The notes beneath the pieces were generated by a model, which was not told the origin of the DNA, ran no database searches, and worked only from the letters and a program-made list of their open reading frames with translations. This document shows positions 44,769 through 54,016 of a stretch of DNA of 64,000 nucleotides, piece after piece (position 1 is the stretch's first letter; the number at the start of each line of letters is the position of its first letter). Both the position numbers and the translations under genes were made by a program. Source of the stretch: Mesorhizobium sp. (GTDB lineage: Bacteria; Pseudomonadota; Alphaproteobacteria; Rhizobiales; Rhizobiaceae). The DNA lies in contig NZ_JANJTZ010000052.1 in the NCBI RefSeq assembly GCF_024710845.1, forward strand, positions 46,289 to 110,288. Direction: 5' to 3'.

Positions 44769-44806
44769 AACGGCGCGGGGTTCCCACCCCGCGCCGTTTT
44801 GTTTTG
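44769..44806 (+). terminator. Intrinsic terminator of rpoH
   Basis: AACGGCGCGGGG pairs perfectly with CCCCGCGCCGTT around a six-base loop TTCCCA, followed by TTTTGTTTTG. It also sits between rpoH and the convergent large hypothetical gene, so it may work for both. Confidence 0.92.
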
Positions 44807-44820
44807 ATTGACTGCCTGGC

Positions 44821-46344
44821 TCAGCCGTTCGGCTGGCTCCAGGCTCGCTGCGCGTCCTCGAACACCTTGTCGCCGGGAAGTCCACGCTCGAGCGTCATCA
44901 GCGCACGGCGGCCGGACCGGTAGACGATCGGGATGTCGATCCACTTCATGCGCCGGAAGAGCTGCATGTTGGCGTCCGATTCCGCCTTGCCGTCCGACAG
45001 GGCGATGAGGAAGAAGCCGTCGCCGATCTTGGCGGGAACGCCGAGCACCGGATTGCCGGTGGCCTCCTCGGTTTCCTTCATCGTCATTCGCAGGAGGTTG
45101 TCGATCACTCCGCCTTCGAAATTGTCGGGCGTGAGGAAGATGAGCTCGACGATATGGCTGGCGGGCAGCGTCGGATCCCCATTGCGCCGGATCGTCATGC
45201 GGAGCTGGATGTCCTTCCCCGGAATCCTGGCGTCGGCCCGGATCGCAGGTTCGGGCGGCCGGTCGCCGCCGGGCGATTCCTGCACCAGCGACCACACAGT
45301 GCTGCCGGACTCGGCCGATCCGCCGCTCGCGCTCGTGCGCTCCTCGTAGAAGATCGCGCGTTGGCCGACGGGCACGGCGGCAGGCTGCTCGCCTTGCGGT
45401 TCCGCAGGGGCGGCGGGCTGCGCCTGTGCCGTCTCGGCGCCGGCCGGCGTCTCTGGCGCGGCAGGCACTTGGGGAGATGTCGCATCTGTTCCGGGAGGCA
45501 TCGTCGCGGGAGCTGACGGCGTTTCCGGAACCGTGCCCGGCGGCTGAACCGTCAACGCGGCCACCGAGGTGCCCTCGCCCACGCCGGGCGTTCCAGCGGC
45601 CGGCCCCTGGTCGGTCTCGGTCCCGTCGACGTTGAGCTTCTGGGTGAATTTCTGGACCGTCTCGTTGCCCGGCGCCGGTGTCTCCGGCTCCACCTTTGCC
45701 ACCGCGGGCTCGGGCTTGGCGGGCGCGGCGGGTGCCGCCGCCTCTCCCTGCGGGGCAGGCTGCCCGAGGCCGAGCATTGCAAGGACTTCGACGCGATTGA
45801 GCCATACGGCATATCCGGCTGCGCCGGCAAAGACGAGCACGATCAGCGCGACGGCCGCCAGACCCAATCGGCCGCGCGAAGCGGCGCGCGGTGTGCGGGC
45901 GAGAGGATCGGACGCCAGGCGGTCGGCGGCAAGCCCGCGCGAGACTGCCTCGGACGAAGCGCCATCCGCCGACGGGCCCGCGAACGGATCGGCCGCAGGC
46001 TCGGGCTTGCGCTGTTCGTTCGACGCGGCTGGCGGGACAGTGGGCCGCTTCGCAGCCGGCGGGGCTGCCTTGGCCGGAGTCTCGAGGCTCTTCATCAATA
46101 CATCGAAGTCGTCACCCGAAGGTGGCGGGGGCGGCGCTGAATACTCGGCTTCGATGGTCTTGATAGCCTGCTCGAGCGCCGCCTTCTGTCTTTCGATGAC
46201 GGTCGGAGCCGGCGGCGGTGTGATGGCAGCGAGCTTCGCCGAAATCGTCGTGCGGGCCTTTTCGTAGACGCGCGCCCGTATCTCCGGGGTCGTTTCCCCC
46301 AGTCCGTCGAGCGTCTTCTTCAGAACCGCGACGAAATCCGCCAT
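44821..46344 (-). CDS. Membrane-anchored hypothetical protein with long Pro/Ala linker (507 aa)
   Basis: The N-terminal 160 residues are cytoplasmic, with a helical start (MADFVAVLKKTLDGLGETT) and acidic/Pro stretches (APPPPPSGDDFDVLMKSLE). A single span lies around residues 163-182 (LGLAAVALIVLVFAGAAGYAV). Then comes a 140-residue Pro/Ala/Glu/Thr linker, low-complexity, and a folded C-terminal periplasmic domain (RAIFYEERTSASGG ... KWIDIPIVYRSGRRALMTLERGLPGDKVFEDAQRAWSQPNG). This design recurs in a rhizobial family I know only as hypothetical, next to purA. Function not assigned; a role in envelope or division is only a guess. Confidence 0.75.
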   Translation of the reverse strand: MADFVAVLKKTLDGLGETTPEIRARVYEKARTTISAKLAAITPPPAPTVIERQKAALEQAIKTIEAEYSAPPPPPSGDDFDVLMKSLETPAKAAPPAAKRPTVPPAASNEQRKPEPAADPFAGPSADGASSEAVSRGLAADRLASDPLARTPRAASRGRLGLAAVALIVLVFAGAAGYAVWLNRVEVLAMLGLGQPAPQGEAAAPAAPAKPEPAVAKVEPETPAPGNETVQKFTQKLNVDGTETDQGPAAGTPGVGEGTSVAALTVQPPGTVPETPSAPATMPPGTDATSPQVPAAPETPAGAETAQAQPAAPAEPQGEQPAAVPVGQRAIFYEERTSASGGSAESGSTVWSLVQESPGGDRPPEPAIRADARIPGKDIQLRMTIRRNGDPTLPASHIVELIFLTPDNFEGGVIDNLLRMTMKETEEATGNPVLGVPAKIGDGFFLIALSDGKAESDANMQLFRRMKWIDIPIVYRSGRRALMTLERGLPGDKVFEDAQRAWSQPNG

Positions 46345-46435
46345 TCAGGATACTTCCACTTTGCTGTGCGGTGCCGCTCTGGCCCCTCTTTTTGTCCAGA
46401 TGATGGTGCGCGCGGCGATGATTGTCACAAATGCT

Positions 46436-47725
46436 CTAATCTTCAAACGGGTCCGTCACAAGAATCGTATCGTCACGTTCCGGACTTGTTGACAGCAAGG
46501 CGACCGGCGCGCCGATCAGTTCTTCGACGCGGCGGACATACTTGATCGCCTGGGCCGGAAGTTCGGACCAGCTCCGGGCGCCGGCCGTCGTCTGCGACCA
46601 TCCCTCGAACGTCTCATAGATCGGCGTGACCGCCGCCTGTGCGCGCATCGACGCCGGGAGATAGTCGACCCTGCGTCCGTCGAGTTCGTAGGCGACGCAG
46701 ATCTTGATCTCCTTCAGCCCGTCCAGCACGTCGAGCTTCGTCAGCGCGATGCCGGTGATGCCCGACGTCTTCACGGTCTGGCGCACCAGCACGGCGTCGA
46801 ACCAGCCGCAGCGGCGCGGACGTCCGGTGTTGACGCCGACCTCCCGGCCGACGGTTGCCAGGTGGCGGCCCACCTCGTCGTCGAGTTCGCACGGGAACGG
46901 CCCCTCTCCGACGCGCGTCGTGTAGGCCTTGGTGATGCCGAGCACGTAGCCGATCGCCGTCGGCCCCAGCCCCGAACCGGCGGCGGCCTGCCCCGCGACC
47001 GTGTTCGATGAGGTGACGAAGGGATAGGTGCCGTGGTCGTTGTCGAGCAGGGCGCCCTGCGCGCCTTCGAACAGAATGCGGGCGCCCGCGCGGCGCTTCT
47101 CGTCGAGAACGCGCCAGACCTGATCCATATAGGGCAGGATTTCGTCGGCGATCGAGGTCAATTCCTCGTGGATCGCGTCGGCGGAAATCTCCGCCAGCCC
47201 CATGCCGCGACGCAAGGCGTTGTGGTGGGTCAGCAGGCGCTCGATCTTGAGCATAAGCGTTTCCGGCTCCGCCAGATCGACTAGGCGGATCGACCGGCGG
47301 CCGACCTTGTCCTCGTAGGCCGGGCCGATGCCGCGCCGCGTCGTGCCGATCTTAAGCGCGGAGGACGCATCCTCGCGAATACCGTCAAGTTCGCGATGCA
47401 GCGACAGGATCAGCGGGGCGTTGTCGGCGATGCGCAGGATCTCCGGCGTGATGGTCACGCCTTGTGCCCGCAGCTTTGCGACTTCCTGGACGAAGTGATG
47501 CGGATCGACCACGACACCGTTGCCGATCACCGACAGCTTGCCCTGGACGAGACCGGACGGAAGGAGCGCGAGCTTGTAGCTGACGCCGTTGATCACCAGC
47601 GTGTGCCCGGCATTGTGGCCGCCATGAAAGCGCACGACCACGTCGGCCCTGTCCGCCAGCCAGTCGACGATCTTGCCCTTGCCCTCGTCGCCCCATTGCG
47701 AGCCGACGACCACCACGTTTGCCAT
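46436..47725 (-). CDS. purA: Adenylosuccinate synthetase
   Basis: This 429-residue GTP-dependent enzyme makes adenylosuccinate from IMP and aspartate. The N-terminal [22 protein letters not shown], the [20 protein letters not shown] loop, [36 protein letters not shown] and [13 protein letters not shown] all match. Length normal. It reads into the large hypothetical gene after 91 bases on the same strand. Confidence 0.98.
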   Translation of the reverse strand: MANVVVVGSQWGDEGKGKIVDWLADRADVVVRFHGGHNAGHTLVINGVSYKLALLPSGLVQGKLSVIGNGVVVDPHHFVQEVAKLRAQGVTITPEILRIADNAPLILSLHRELDGIREDASSALKIGTTRRGIGPAYEDKVGRRSIRLVDLAEPETLMLKIERLLTHHNALRRGMGLAEISADAIHEELTSIADEILPYMDQVWRVLDEKRRAGARILFEGAQGALLDNDHGTYPFVTSSNTVAGQAAAGSGLGPTAIGYVLGITKAYTTRVGEGPFPCELDDEVGRHLATVGREVGVNTGRPRRCGWFDAVLVRQTVKTSGITGIALTKLDVLDGLKEIKICVAYELDGRRVDYLPASMRAQAAVTPIYETFEGWSQTTAGARSWSELPAQAIKYVRRVEELIGAPVALLSTSPERDDTILVTDPFED

Positions 47726-47902
47726 GTTGCCTTCCCCGGATGCGCGTGCCTGACGCGCCGTTTTTCGTGGCTTCTATAGCGGCAAGTGTTTCGAGGCGCG
47801 ACCCTTCTTTAGGTTGGGAGCGAAGTTTCCCGGTCTGGCGCAATGCATGCGGCGGGTGGAGCGGTTGCCAAGCCATGCCGTTGCGCATAGGCCTTGCCGC
47901 CC

Positions 47903-48793
47903 ATGCATCGGCTCGCCTACGTCCTCCTGGCCCTGACCACGCTGTTCTGGGGCGGCAATGCCGTCGCGGGCAAGCTCGCGGTCGGCCATATCTCGCCCAT
48001 GCTGCTCACCGGTGCGCGGTGGGCGCTCGCCTGCGCGTGCCTGCTCCCCTTCGCGTGGCCACGGCTGAAACAGGATTGGGCCGTCGCGCGAAAATCGTTT
48101 CTCCTGTTGTTCGTGCTGGGCGGTGTCGGCTTCTCGGCCTACAACCTCGCCTTCTACACCGCCCTGCTCCACACGACGGCCGTGAACGGCTCGATCGAGC
48201 ACGCGGCGATGCCACTCGTCGTGTTCGTCCTGAACTTCCTGATCTTCGGCACGCGCGTCACCGGGCTGCAGGTCGTCGGCTTTCTTCTCTCGGTCGTCGG
48301 CGTCGGCGTGGTGGCAAGCCACGGCGATCCGTATCGCCTGCTCGCGCTTGATCTCAACCGCGGCGATGCGCTGATGATGCTCGCGGTCCTGTTCTACGGT
48401 GGTTACACGGTCATGCTCCGCTACAAGCCGGCGATCCACTGGCAGACGATGATTGTCGCGCTGACCTTTTCCGCCACCGTCACCTCGATCCCGTTCATCG
48501 TCTATGAATTTGAAAGCGGTTCGGGGATCTGGCCGGATACGCAGGGGTGGCTGATCGTGATCTACACGGTCGTCTTCCCCTCGCTCCTCGCGCAATCGTT
48601 CTATATCCGCGGCGTCGAGCTGATTGGCGCCAATCGCGCCGGCCTGTTCATCAATCTCGTCCCGATCTTCGGCACGCTGCTCGCCATCCTGATCATCGGC
48701 GAGGCGTTCGAGCCCTATCACGCGCTGGCGATCGTGCTGGTGCTGGGCGGCATCGGTATTGCCGAATGGAGCGGGCGGCGGGCGCACGGATAG
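47903..48793 (+). CDS. EamA/DMT-family membrane transporter
   Basis: This 296-residue protein has about ten spans in two EamA repeats, beginning YVLLALTTLFWGGNAVAGKLA and the second at LALDLNRGDALMMLAVLFYGGY. Members export amino acids, nucleotides or metabolites, and the cargo cannot be predicted. I use ATG 47903; a TTG upstream is weaker. Divergent from purA. Confidence 0.9.
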   Translation: MHRLAYVLLALTTLFWGGNAVAGKLAVGHISPMLLTGARWALACACLLPFAWPRLKQDWAVARKSFLLLFVLGGVGFSAYNLAFYTALLHTTAVNGSIEHAAMPLVVFVLNFLIFGTRVTGLQVVGFLLSVVGVGVVASHGDPYRLLALDLNRGDALMMLAVLFYGGYTVMLRYKPAIHWQTMIVALTFSATVTSIPFIVYEFESGSGIWPDTQGWLIVIYTVVFPSLLAQSFYIRGVELIGANRAGLFINLVPIFGTLLAILIIGEAFEPYHALAIVLVLGGIGIAEWSGRRAHG

Positions 48794-48812
48794 ACGCGCA
48801 GGTCAGACAATA

Positions 48813-48832
48813 GGCGCGGCTCGCGCCGCGCC
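48813..48832. terminator. GC hairpin between the EamA gene and serA
   Basis: GGCGCGGC and GCCGCGCC pair around TCGC in the 70-base space between the convergent EamA-transporter and serA genes. T-runs are weak on both sides, so only a moderate terminator. Confidence 0.45.
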
Positions 48833-48863
48833 CGCCTTGTTCGGAAGAGCCGTCTCTGTCGAT

Positions 48864-50462
48864 CTACGCTGCCGCGACGTCGAAGGTGAGCGGCTTGGCC
48901 GACGCGATCTTCGGGTTGGCGCGCAGTTCGGCGAGCACGCTCTCGGGGAACGGCGCGTCGAGGTAGAGCAGCGCGATCGCGTCGCCGCCCGGCCTGTTGC
49001 GGCCGAGCTGGAAGTTGGCGATGTTGACGCCGTTCTGGCCGCAGATCGTGCCGAGCAGGCCGATGATGCCGGGTGCATCGGGATTGGTCGTATAGAGCAT
49101 GTGCTGCCCGACCTCGGCGTCGAGATTGATGCCCTTGATCTGGATGAAGCGCGGCTTGTGGTCGGAGAAGCAGGTGCCGGCGATCGAGCGGGTCTGCTTC
49201 TCGGTCGTCACTGTCAGCTTGATGTAGCCGTCGAAAACGCCCGACTTGTCGCGCTTGACCTCGGAGAGAACGATGCCGCGCTCCTTCACCATGATCGGCG
49301 CCGACACCATGTTGACGTCGGACACCTGCGGCCGGATGAGGCCGGCAAGCGCCGCCGAAATCAGCGCTCGCGTGTTCATCGCGGCGGTGGAGCCGTCGAA
49401 CAGGATCTCGACCTCCTTGATCGGCTCTTCCGTCACCTGGCCGACGAAGGCGCCGAGCACTTCGGCGAGCTTGACGAAGGGCTTCAGCTTCGGCGCTTCC
49501 TCGGCCGTGATCGACGGCATGTTGATGGCGTTGGTGACGGCGCCCTTGATCAGGTAGTCCGACATCTGCTCGGCGACCTGCAGCGCGACGTTCTCCTGGG
49601 CTTCGCTCGTGGACGCGCCGAGATGCGGCGTGGCGATGACGTTCTCCAGGCCGAAGAACGGGCTTTCGGTAGCAGGTTCGACCTCGAACACGTCGAGCGC
49701 AGCACCAGCCACCTTGCCGCTCTTCAGCCCCGCGAGCAGATCCGGCTCGACGATCAGGCCACCGCGGGCGCAGTTGATGATGCGCACGCCCTTCTTCATC
49801 TTGGCGATCGCGTCCGCGTTGATCATTCCGCGGGTCTTGTCGGTCATCGGCGTGTGCAGCGTGATGAAGTCGGCACGGGCGTACAACTCGTCGAGCTCCA
49901 CCTTCTCGACGCCGAGCTCCTCGGCGCGGCTGTCCGACAGGAATGGATCGAAGGCGATGACGTGCATCTTGAGGCCGACCGCGCGGGTCGCGACGATCGA
50001 GCCGATATTGCCGCAGCCGACGATGCCTAGCGTCTTGCCGGTGATCTCGACGCCCATGAAGCGGTTCTTCTCCCACTTGCCGGCCTTGGTGGAGGCGCTG
50101 GCCTCCGGCAATTCGCGGGCGAGCGCGAACATCATCGCAATCGCATGCTCGGCGGTGGTGATCGAATTGCCGAAGGGCGTGTTCATCACGATGATGCCCT
50201 TGCGGCTGGCGGCCGGGATGTCGACATTGTCGACGCCGATGCCGGCGCGGCCGATCACCTTGAGCTTGGTCGCGGCGTTGATCAGCTTCTCGGTGACCTT
50301 GGTCGCCGAGCGGATGGCGAGCCCGTCATACTGGCCGATGATTTCGAGCAGCTTGTCCTTGTCCTTGCCGAGATCGGGCAGGTAGTCGACCTCGACGCCG
50401 CGATCCTTGAAGATCTGCACGGCCGTGGGGGAAAGTTTGTCGGAAACGAGAACGCGGGGCAT
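48864..50462 (-). CDS. serA: D-3-phosphoglycerate dehydrogenase
   Basis: This 532-residue long-form enzyme starts serine synthesis. The NAD-binding motif is LGIVGCGNIGSIVATRAVGL around residue 146; HTPMTDKTRGMINADAI and the catalytic His in TPHLGASTSEAQENVALQ follow. C-terminal intervening and ACT domains (KGINLDAEVGQHMLYTTNPDAPGIIGLLGTI split by Pro) allow serine feedback. It is 74 bases after serC on the same strand, in an operon. Confidence 0.97.
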   Translation of the reverse strand: MPRVLVSDKLSPTAVQIFKDRGVEVDYLPDLGKDKDKLLEIIGQYDGLAIRSATKVTEKLINAATKLKVIGRAGIGVDNVDIPAASRKGIIVMNTPFGNSITTAEHAIAMMFALARELPEASASTKAGKWEKNRFMGVEITGKTLGIVGCGNIGSIVATRAVGLKMHVIAFDPFLSDSRAEELGVEKVELDELYARADFITLHTPMTDKTRGMINADAIAKMKKGVRIINCARGGLIVEPDLLAGLKSGKVAGAALDVFEVEPATESPFFGLENVIATPHLGASTSEAQENVALQVAEQMSDYLIKGAVTNAINMPSITAEEAPKLKPFVKLAEVLGAFVGQVTEEPIKEVEILFDGSTAAMNTRALISAALAGLIRPQVSDVNMVSAPIMVKERGIVLSEVKRDKSGVFDGYIKLTVTTEKQTRSIAGTCFSDHKPRFIQIKGINLDAEVGQHMLYTTNPDAPGIIGLLGTICGQNGVNIANFQLGRNRPGGDAIALLYLDAPFPESVLAELRANPKIASAKPLTFDVAAA

Positions 50463-50536
50463 GGGTGTGCCTCCTTGAATGAGTCGGTTCGGGTTGGGTG
50501 AAGGGGCGGCGCGGACAGACCGCGCCGCCGAAAAGA

Positions 50537-51715
50537 TCAGGCCGCGGCCTTCAACGCCGCCTTCTGCTGCACGAACGCCCAGTCGAGCCAGGGCATCAGC
50601 GCCTCGAGATCGGAGGTCTCGACGGTGGCGCCGCACCAGATGCGGAAGCCGACCGGCGCGTCGCGGTAGTGGCCGATGTCGTAGGCGACGCCCGCCTTGT
50701 CGAGTGCCGAGACGATCGCCTTGGCAAAGGCCTCCTGCGCCTTGACGTCGAGCGAGGTAACCTCCGGATCGGTGATCGTCAGGCAGACCGAGGTGTTGGA
50801 GCGGCTCGCCGGGTCGGTCGCGAGATGGCCAAGCCAGGACGAGGCCTGGACGAATCGGTCGATCACCGCCGCGTTTGCGTCGGCGCGGGCAACCAGCGCG
50901 TCGAGCCCGCCAATCCCCTTCGCCCAATGTAGCGCGTCGAGATAGTCTTCGACGCAGAGCATGGACGGCGTGTTGATCGTCTCGCCCTTGAAGATGCCTT
51001 CGATGAGCTTGCCGCCGGAGGTGAGGCGGAAGATCTTCGGGAGCGGCCAGGCCGGCTTGTAGCTTTCCAGCCGCTCGACCGCGCGGGGGCTCAGGATCAG
51101 CATGCCATGCGCGCCCTCGCCGCCCAGCACCTTCTGCCAGGAGAAGGTGACGACATCGAGCTTGGCGAAATCGAGCTTCTGCGCGAAGGCCGCGGAGGTC
51201 GCGTCGCAGATGGTCAGGCCGCCGCGCGCGGCCGGGATGAAGTCGCCGTTCGGCACGCGCACGCCCGAGGTCGTGCCGTTCCAGGTGAAGACCACGTCGC
51301 GGTCGAAATCGATCTGGGAAAGATCGGGCAGCTTGCCATATCCGGCCTCGATGGTTCGGACGTCGGCGAGCTTGAGCTGCTTGACCACGTCGGTGACCCA
51401 GCCGGAGCCGAACGACTCCCAGGCGACCATGTCGACGCCGCGCTGGCCGAGCAGCGACCAGAGCGCCATCTCGACGGCGCCCGTGTCGGACGCGGGAACG
51501 ATGCCGATGCGGTAATCTTCCGGGACTTGCAGAACCTGTCGCGTGAGCTCGATTGCGAGCGCCAGCTTGTCCTTGCCGATCTTGGCGCGGTGAGAGCGGC
51601 CCAGAGCCGCGTTCACAAGCGCGTCGAGCGACCAGCCAAGTCGTTTCGCACAGGGTCCGGAGGAGAAATTGGGGTTTGCCGGGCGCGCTGCCGGCGTGGA
51701 GACGGTCGTCGTCAT
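50537..51715 (-). CDS. serC: Phosphoserine aminotransferase
   Basis: This 392-residue PLP enzyme makes phosphoserine from 3-phosphohydroxypyruvate and glutamate. It is of the longer alphaproteobacterial SerC type. The PLP lysine lies in [35 protein letters not shown] begins the core and [12 protein letters not shown] lies in the small domain. It leads the serC-serA operon, with a structured leader upstream and its own ribosome site (GGAAGGA) within a small hairpin. Confidence 0.96.
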   Translation of the reverse strand: MTTTVSTPAARPANPNFSSGPCAKRLGWSLDALVNAALGRSHRAKIGKDKLALAIELTRQVLQVPEDYRIGIVPASDTGAVEMALWSLLGQRGVDMVAWESFGSGWVTDVVKQLKLADVRTIEAGYGKLPDLSQIDFDRDVVFTWNGTTSGVRVPNGDFIPAARGGLTICDATSAAFAQKLDFAKLDVVTFSWQKVLGGEGAHGMLILSPRAVERLESYKPAWPLPKIFRLTSGGKLIEGIFKGETINTPSMLCVEDYLDALHWAKGIGGLDALVARADANAAVIDRFVQASSWLGHLATDPASRSNTSVCLTITDPEVTSLDVKAQEAFAKAIVSALDKAGVAYDIGHYRDAPVGFRIWCGATVETSDLEALMPWLDWAFVQQKAALKAAA

Positions 51716-51721
51716 CGTGGT

Positions 51722-51775
51722 CTATCCTTCCAGATAGTAAGCCCGCTCGTTGGGGAGGGGTGGCCCACGTGTGGC
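51722..51775 (-). promoter_or_regulatory. Structured serC leader, possible serC motif RNA
   Basis: On the minus strand the leader reads CACACGTGGGCCACCCCTCC, CCAACGAGCGGGCTTACTAT, CTGGAAGGATAG. CTATC and GATAG pair around TGGAAG, hiding the ribosome site, and the start codon follows by about 6 bases. Alphaproteobacterial serC genes are known to carry a 'serC motif' leader; I believe this is it from the GGGCCACCCCTCC and AACGAGCGGGC blocks, but from memory only. Confidence 0.35.
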
Positions 51776-51867
51776 GATATTGGCTCGGCGCCTCGCCGTC
51801 AAGAAAAATATCGCCGCGACGACGCTAGCTGTTCCCGATGCGTCATGCGCGGCGCACCGCCGGCACC

Positions 51868-51899
51868 GCAAACGCAAGAGGCGGGCCGAAGCCCGCCTC
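51868..51899 (-). terminator. Terminator of the first outer-membrane protein gene
   Basis: On the minus strand GAGGCGGGC pairs with GCCCGCCTC around a TTCG tetraloop, followed by TTGCGTTTGC. It lies 26 bases past the stop of the gene at 51925. Confidence 0.75.
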
Positions 51900-51924
51900 G
51901 TTCGCAACAGGTGGGAACCGTCGC

Positions 51925-52785
51925 CTACCAGAGAGCGTAGCGCAGGCCGACTCGAACGTCGTGCTTGGACAGCCCGGGATCGCGACCCTGCACTCCCGTG
52001 GCGCCGACCGCGGCCGTTCCCGCATCCCAGCCGAACATGTCGCCCCCGGCGATGCGGGTATACTTGTAGCCGACGTCGAGTTTCAGGTTGCGGCTGATGT
52101 CGAACGCGACGCCGCCCATGAATGCGTAAGTGAAGCGCCAGCTGTTCTCCCCGGGATGAACCGTCGTCGTGATCACGCCGCCGGGCGGCGGGCAGGCAAC
52201 GCCGCCGACGCAGTAGGTGCGGCTGGTGAGGTCGCCCCACGACATGTAGGTCACGCCTGCGCCCGCGCCGACGTAGGGGGTGAAGCCGGCATAGGTGCCG
52301 AGGTCGACATAGCCGTTGGCCATCGCCGAAACCGCGGTGAAGCCGGCGCCGTCCTCCGAGCGGCAGGTCGTGCCGGCATAGGCGGGATCGCCGGTCACGC
52401 AGGGGCTGGCGCTGACGGTCGTCCCGTCGAAGCGGCCGGAGAAGGCGTCCAGCGTCAGGTCGCCGCGGATATATTCGTTATACTGGTAACCGACGCCAAA
52501 GCCGTAGGAGAGGTCCAGGCCCAGCGCCGCGGTGTCGAAGATGGACTGGCCGTAGGTCGCGGTGATCGGATCGAAGGTGCGATATTCGAAGTTGCCGTTC
52601 GCGCTGCTGCTGAAGGCGTAGCCGATGTCGCCGCGCAGGTACCATCCATTGCCGACCTCGACCGGCGCATACTCTTCCGGCGTGTCGATGACCATCGGCG
52701 GTTCATAGTCCGCCGCGAGGGCACCAGACGACGGCGCCAGTGCGAGGAGGACGATCGGCAGGGCGGTGCACAGGGACAGTCGCAT
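51925..52785 (-). CDS. Outer-membrane beta-barrel protein (Omp25/RopB-like), copy 1
   Basis: This 286-residue protein has a Sec signal (LCTALPIVLLALAPSSGALA, cleaved before ADYEPP), then eight or so beta strands with alternating aromatic residues (GWYLRGDIGYAFSS; LDLSYGFGVGYQYN; TPYVGAGAGVTYM), ending VRLGLRYALW with the typical C-terminal aromatic. It is a structural outer-membrane porin-like protein of the rhizobial Omp25 type. A paralogue lies 192 bases upstream on the same strand. Each has its own terminator, so they are independent genes. Confidence 0.87.
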   Translation of the reverse strand: MRLSLCTALPIVLLALAPSSGALAADYEPPMVIDTPEEYAPVEVGNGWYLRGDIGYAFSSSANGNFEYRTFDPITATYGQSIFDTAALGLDLSYGFGVGYQYNEYIRGDLTLDAFSGRFDGTTVSASPCVTGDPAYAGTTCRSEDGAGFTAVSAMANGYVDLGTYAGFTPYVGAGAGVTYMSWGDLTSRTYCVGGVACPPPGGVITTTVHPGENSWRFTYAFMGGVAFDISRNLKLDVGYKYTRIAGGDMFGWDAGTAAVGATGVQGRDPGLSKHDVRVGLRYALW

Positions 52786-52923
52786 TGGGTCCAACTCCGA
52801 AATCCCGGCCAGACCGATTCGCGTCCTGGCCTTTCTGTATTGGCCCACTGTTAACCATCTTGGTTAAACGCCGGTTAACCATGCGGCGATCCTCTCACCG
52901 GCGGGAACTTCGACGGTCGGGCA

Positions 52924-52955
52924 AAGAAAAACCGCCCGGATTTCTCCGGGCGGTT
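52924..52955 (-). terminator. Terminator of the second outer-membrane protein gene
   Basis: On the minus strand AACCGCCCGGA pairs with TCCGGGCGGTT around GAAA, followed by TTTCTTTG, 22 bases after the stop of the gene at 52977. A classic rho-independent terminator. Confidence 0.92.
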
Positions 52956-52976
52956 CGATGATCGGGTCGGGATAAT

Positions 52977-53819
52977 CTACTTGTAGACCGGCGGGTCGAC
53001 CGGCGGCTCGTAGGCGACCGGCTCCGGCTCATAGCAGGCGCTGCGGCCGCCGAACTGATAGCGCAGGCCCACCCGGCCTTCGTGGATATCGAAGCCCCTG
53101 TCGAAGCCGGGGGCGACGCCGCCGGCATATTCGAACATGCGGCCGCCCGCGACGTTGGTGTAACGATAACCGGCATCGAGCTGGAGATCGTTGGTCAGGC
53201 AGTAGGATGCACCGGCCATCAGCGCCCAGGCGAAGCGCCAGTTTGCGGAACCGTCATGGATCGTCGTGATACCGCCCGCCGTATTGCGCAGGTCGTCCCA
53301 CTTTACATAGGCGCCACCGATACCGGCGCCGACATAAGGCGTGATGCCGTGCCAGGTGCCGAACTCGGCATAGGCGTTGGCAAGGAGCAGAAGCGCGCTC
53401 ATCGCCGACGTGTCGACCGACACGCAGGGAATGCCGCCGCAGGTGCCGGACGTCTGGCCGTTGAAGTCCGCCTTGCCCATCCAGTCGAGGGTCAGGTCGG
53501 TGCGCAGATATCTGCTGACCTGGTAGCCGACGCCGCCGCCGACCGACCAAGACGGATCGATGTCGCCGAAATCGAACGTGCCGGTGCCGGGAGGCGGGCC
53601 GTAGGTGATGTAATCGGCGCCACGGAACTTGGTCGCGTGGTAGTCGAGGTCGCCGCGGATATACCAGCCGCCGTAGTCGACCGGCTCCGGCTCGGGCTGC
53701 GTGTAAACGGGCTCCGGCGCATACACCGGCGGCTCGTACGGATCGGCTGCCAATGCCGGCACGACGCCAGCCGCCATAAACGCGGCGCCGATCAGCGTCT
53801 TCTTCACGTGTGTGACCAT
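52977..53819 (-). CDS. Outer-membrane beta-barrel protein (Omp25/RopB-like), copy 2
   Basis: This 280-residue protein has a Sec signal (TLIGAAFMAAGVVPALA, then ADPYEPP) and a barrel with GGWYIRGDLDYHATKF, VGGGVGYQVSRYLRTDLTL, GITPYVGAGIGGAYVK and EGRVGLRYQFGG. Unlike copy 1 the chain continues past the terminal F with a 22-residue Pro/Glu tail (EPEPVAYEPPVDPPVYK), echoed by the YEPPVYAPEPVY stretch after the signal. I chose ATG 53819 (GAGAGG upstream) over a GTG 9 bases before. Confidence 0.85.
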   Translation of the reverse strand: MVTHVKKTLIGAAFMAAGVVPALAADPYEPPVYAPEPVYTQPEPEPVDYGGWYIRGDLDYHATKFRGADYITYGPPPGTGTFDFGDIDPSWSVGGGVGYQVSRYLRTDLTLDWMGKADFNGQTSGTCGGIPCVSVDTSAMSALLLLANAYAEFGTWHGITPYVGAGIGGAYVKWDDLRNTAGGITTIHDGSANWRFAWALMAGASYCLTNDLQLDAGYRYTNVAGGRMFEYAGGVAPGFDRGFDIHEGRVGLRYQFGGRSACYEPEPVAYEPPVDPPVYK

Positions 53820-54016
53820 ATCCTTCACCCTCTCGACCCGGTAGCGCGTTGCTGGCGGATTCGCTTGATCCCGGGTTTGGATAATGAAGTGGAAAGGTTA
53901 AGGCTGGATTAACCCTGCAACTTAACCATGACTCTTCGAATAATGCTTGGGAATCAATGCAATGTGCTCCCGCGCAGGGCGCACGGGAGCATGTTTCAGA
54001 TGCTATCGGAAAAGGC

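Noticed and set aside
50505..50529. Hairpin GGCGGCGCGG / CCGCGCCGCC between serC and serA as terminator
   Set aside because: No T-run on either side and the two genes are likely one operon; it may be only a transcript stem.
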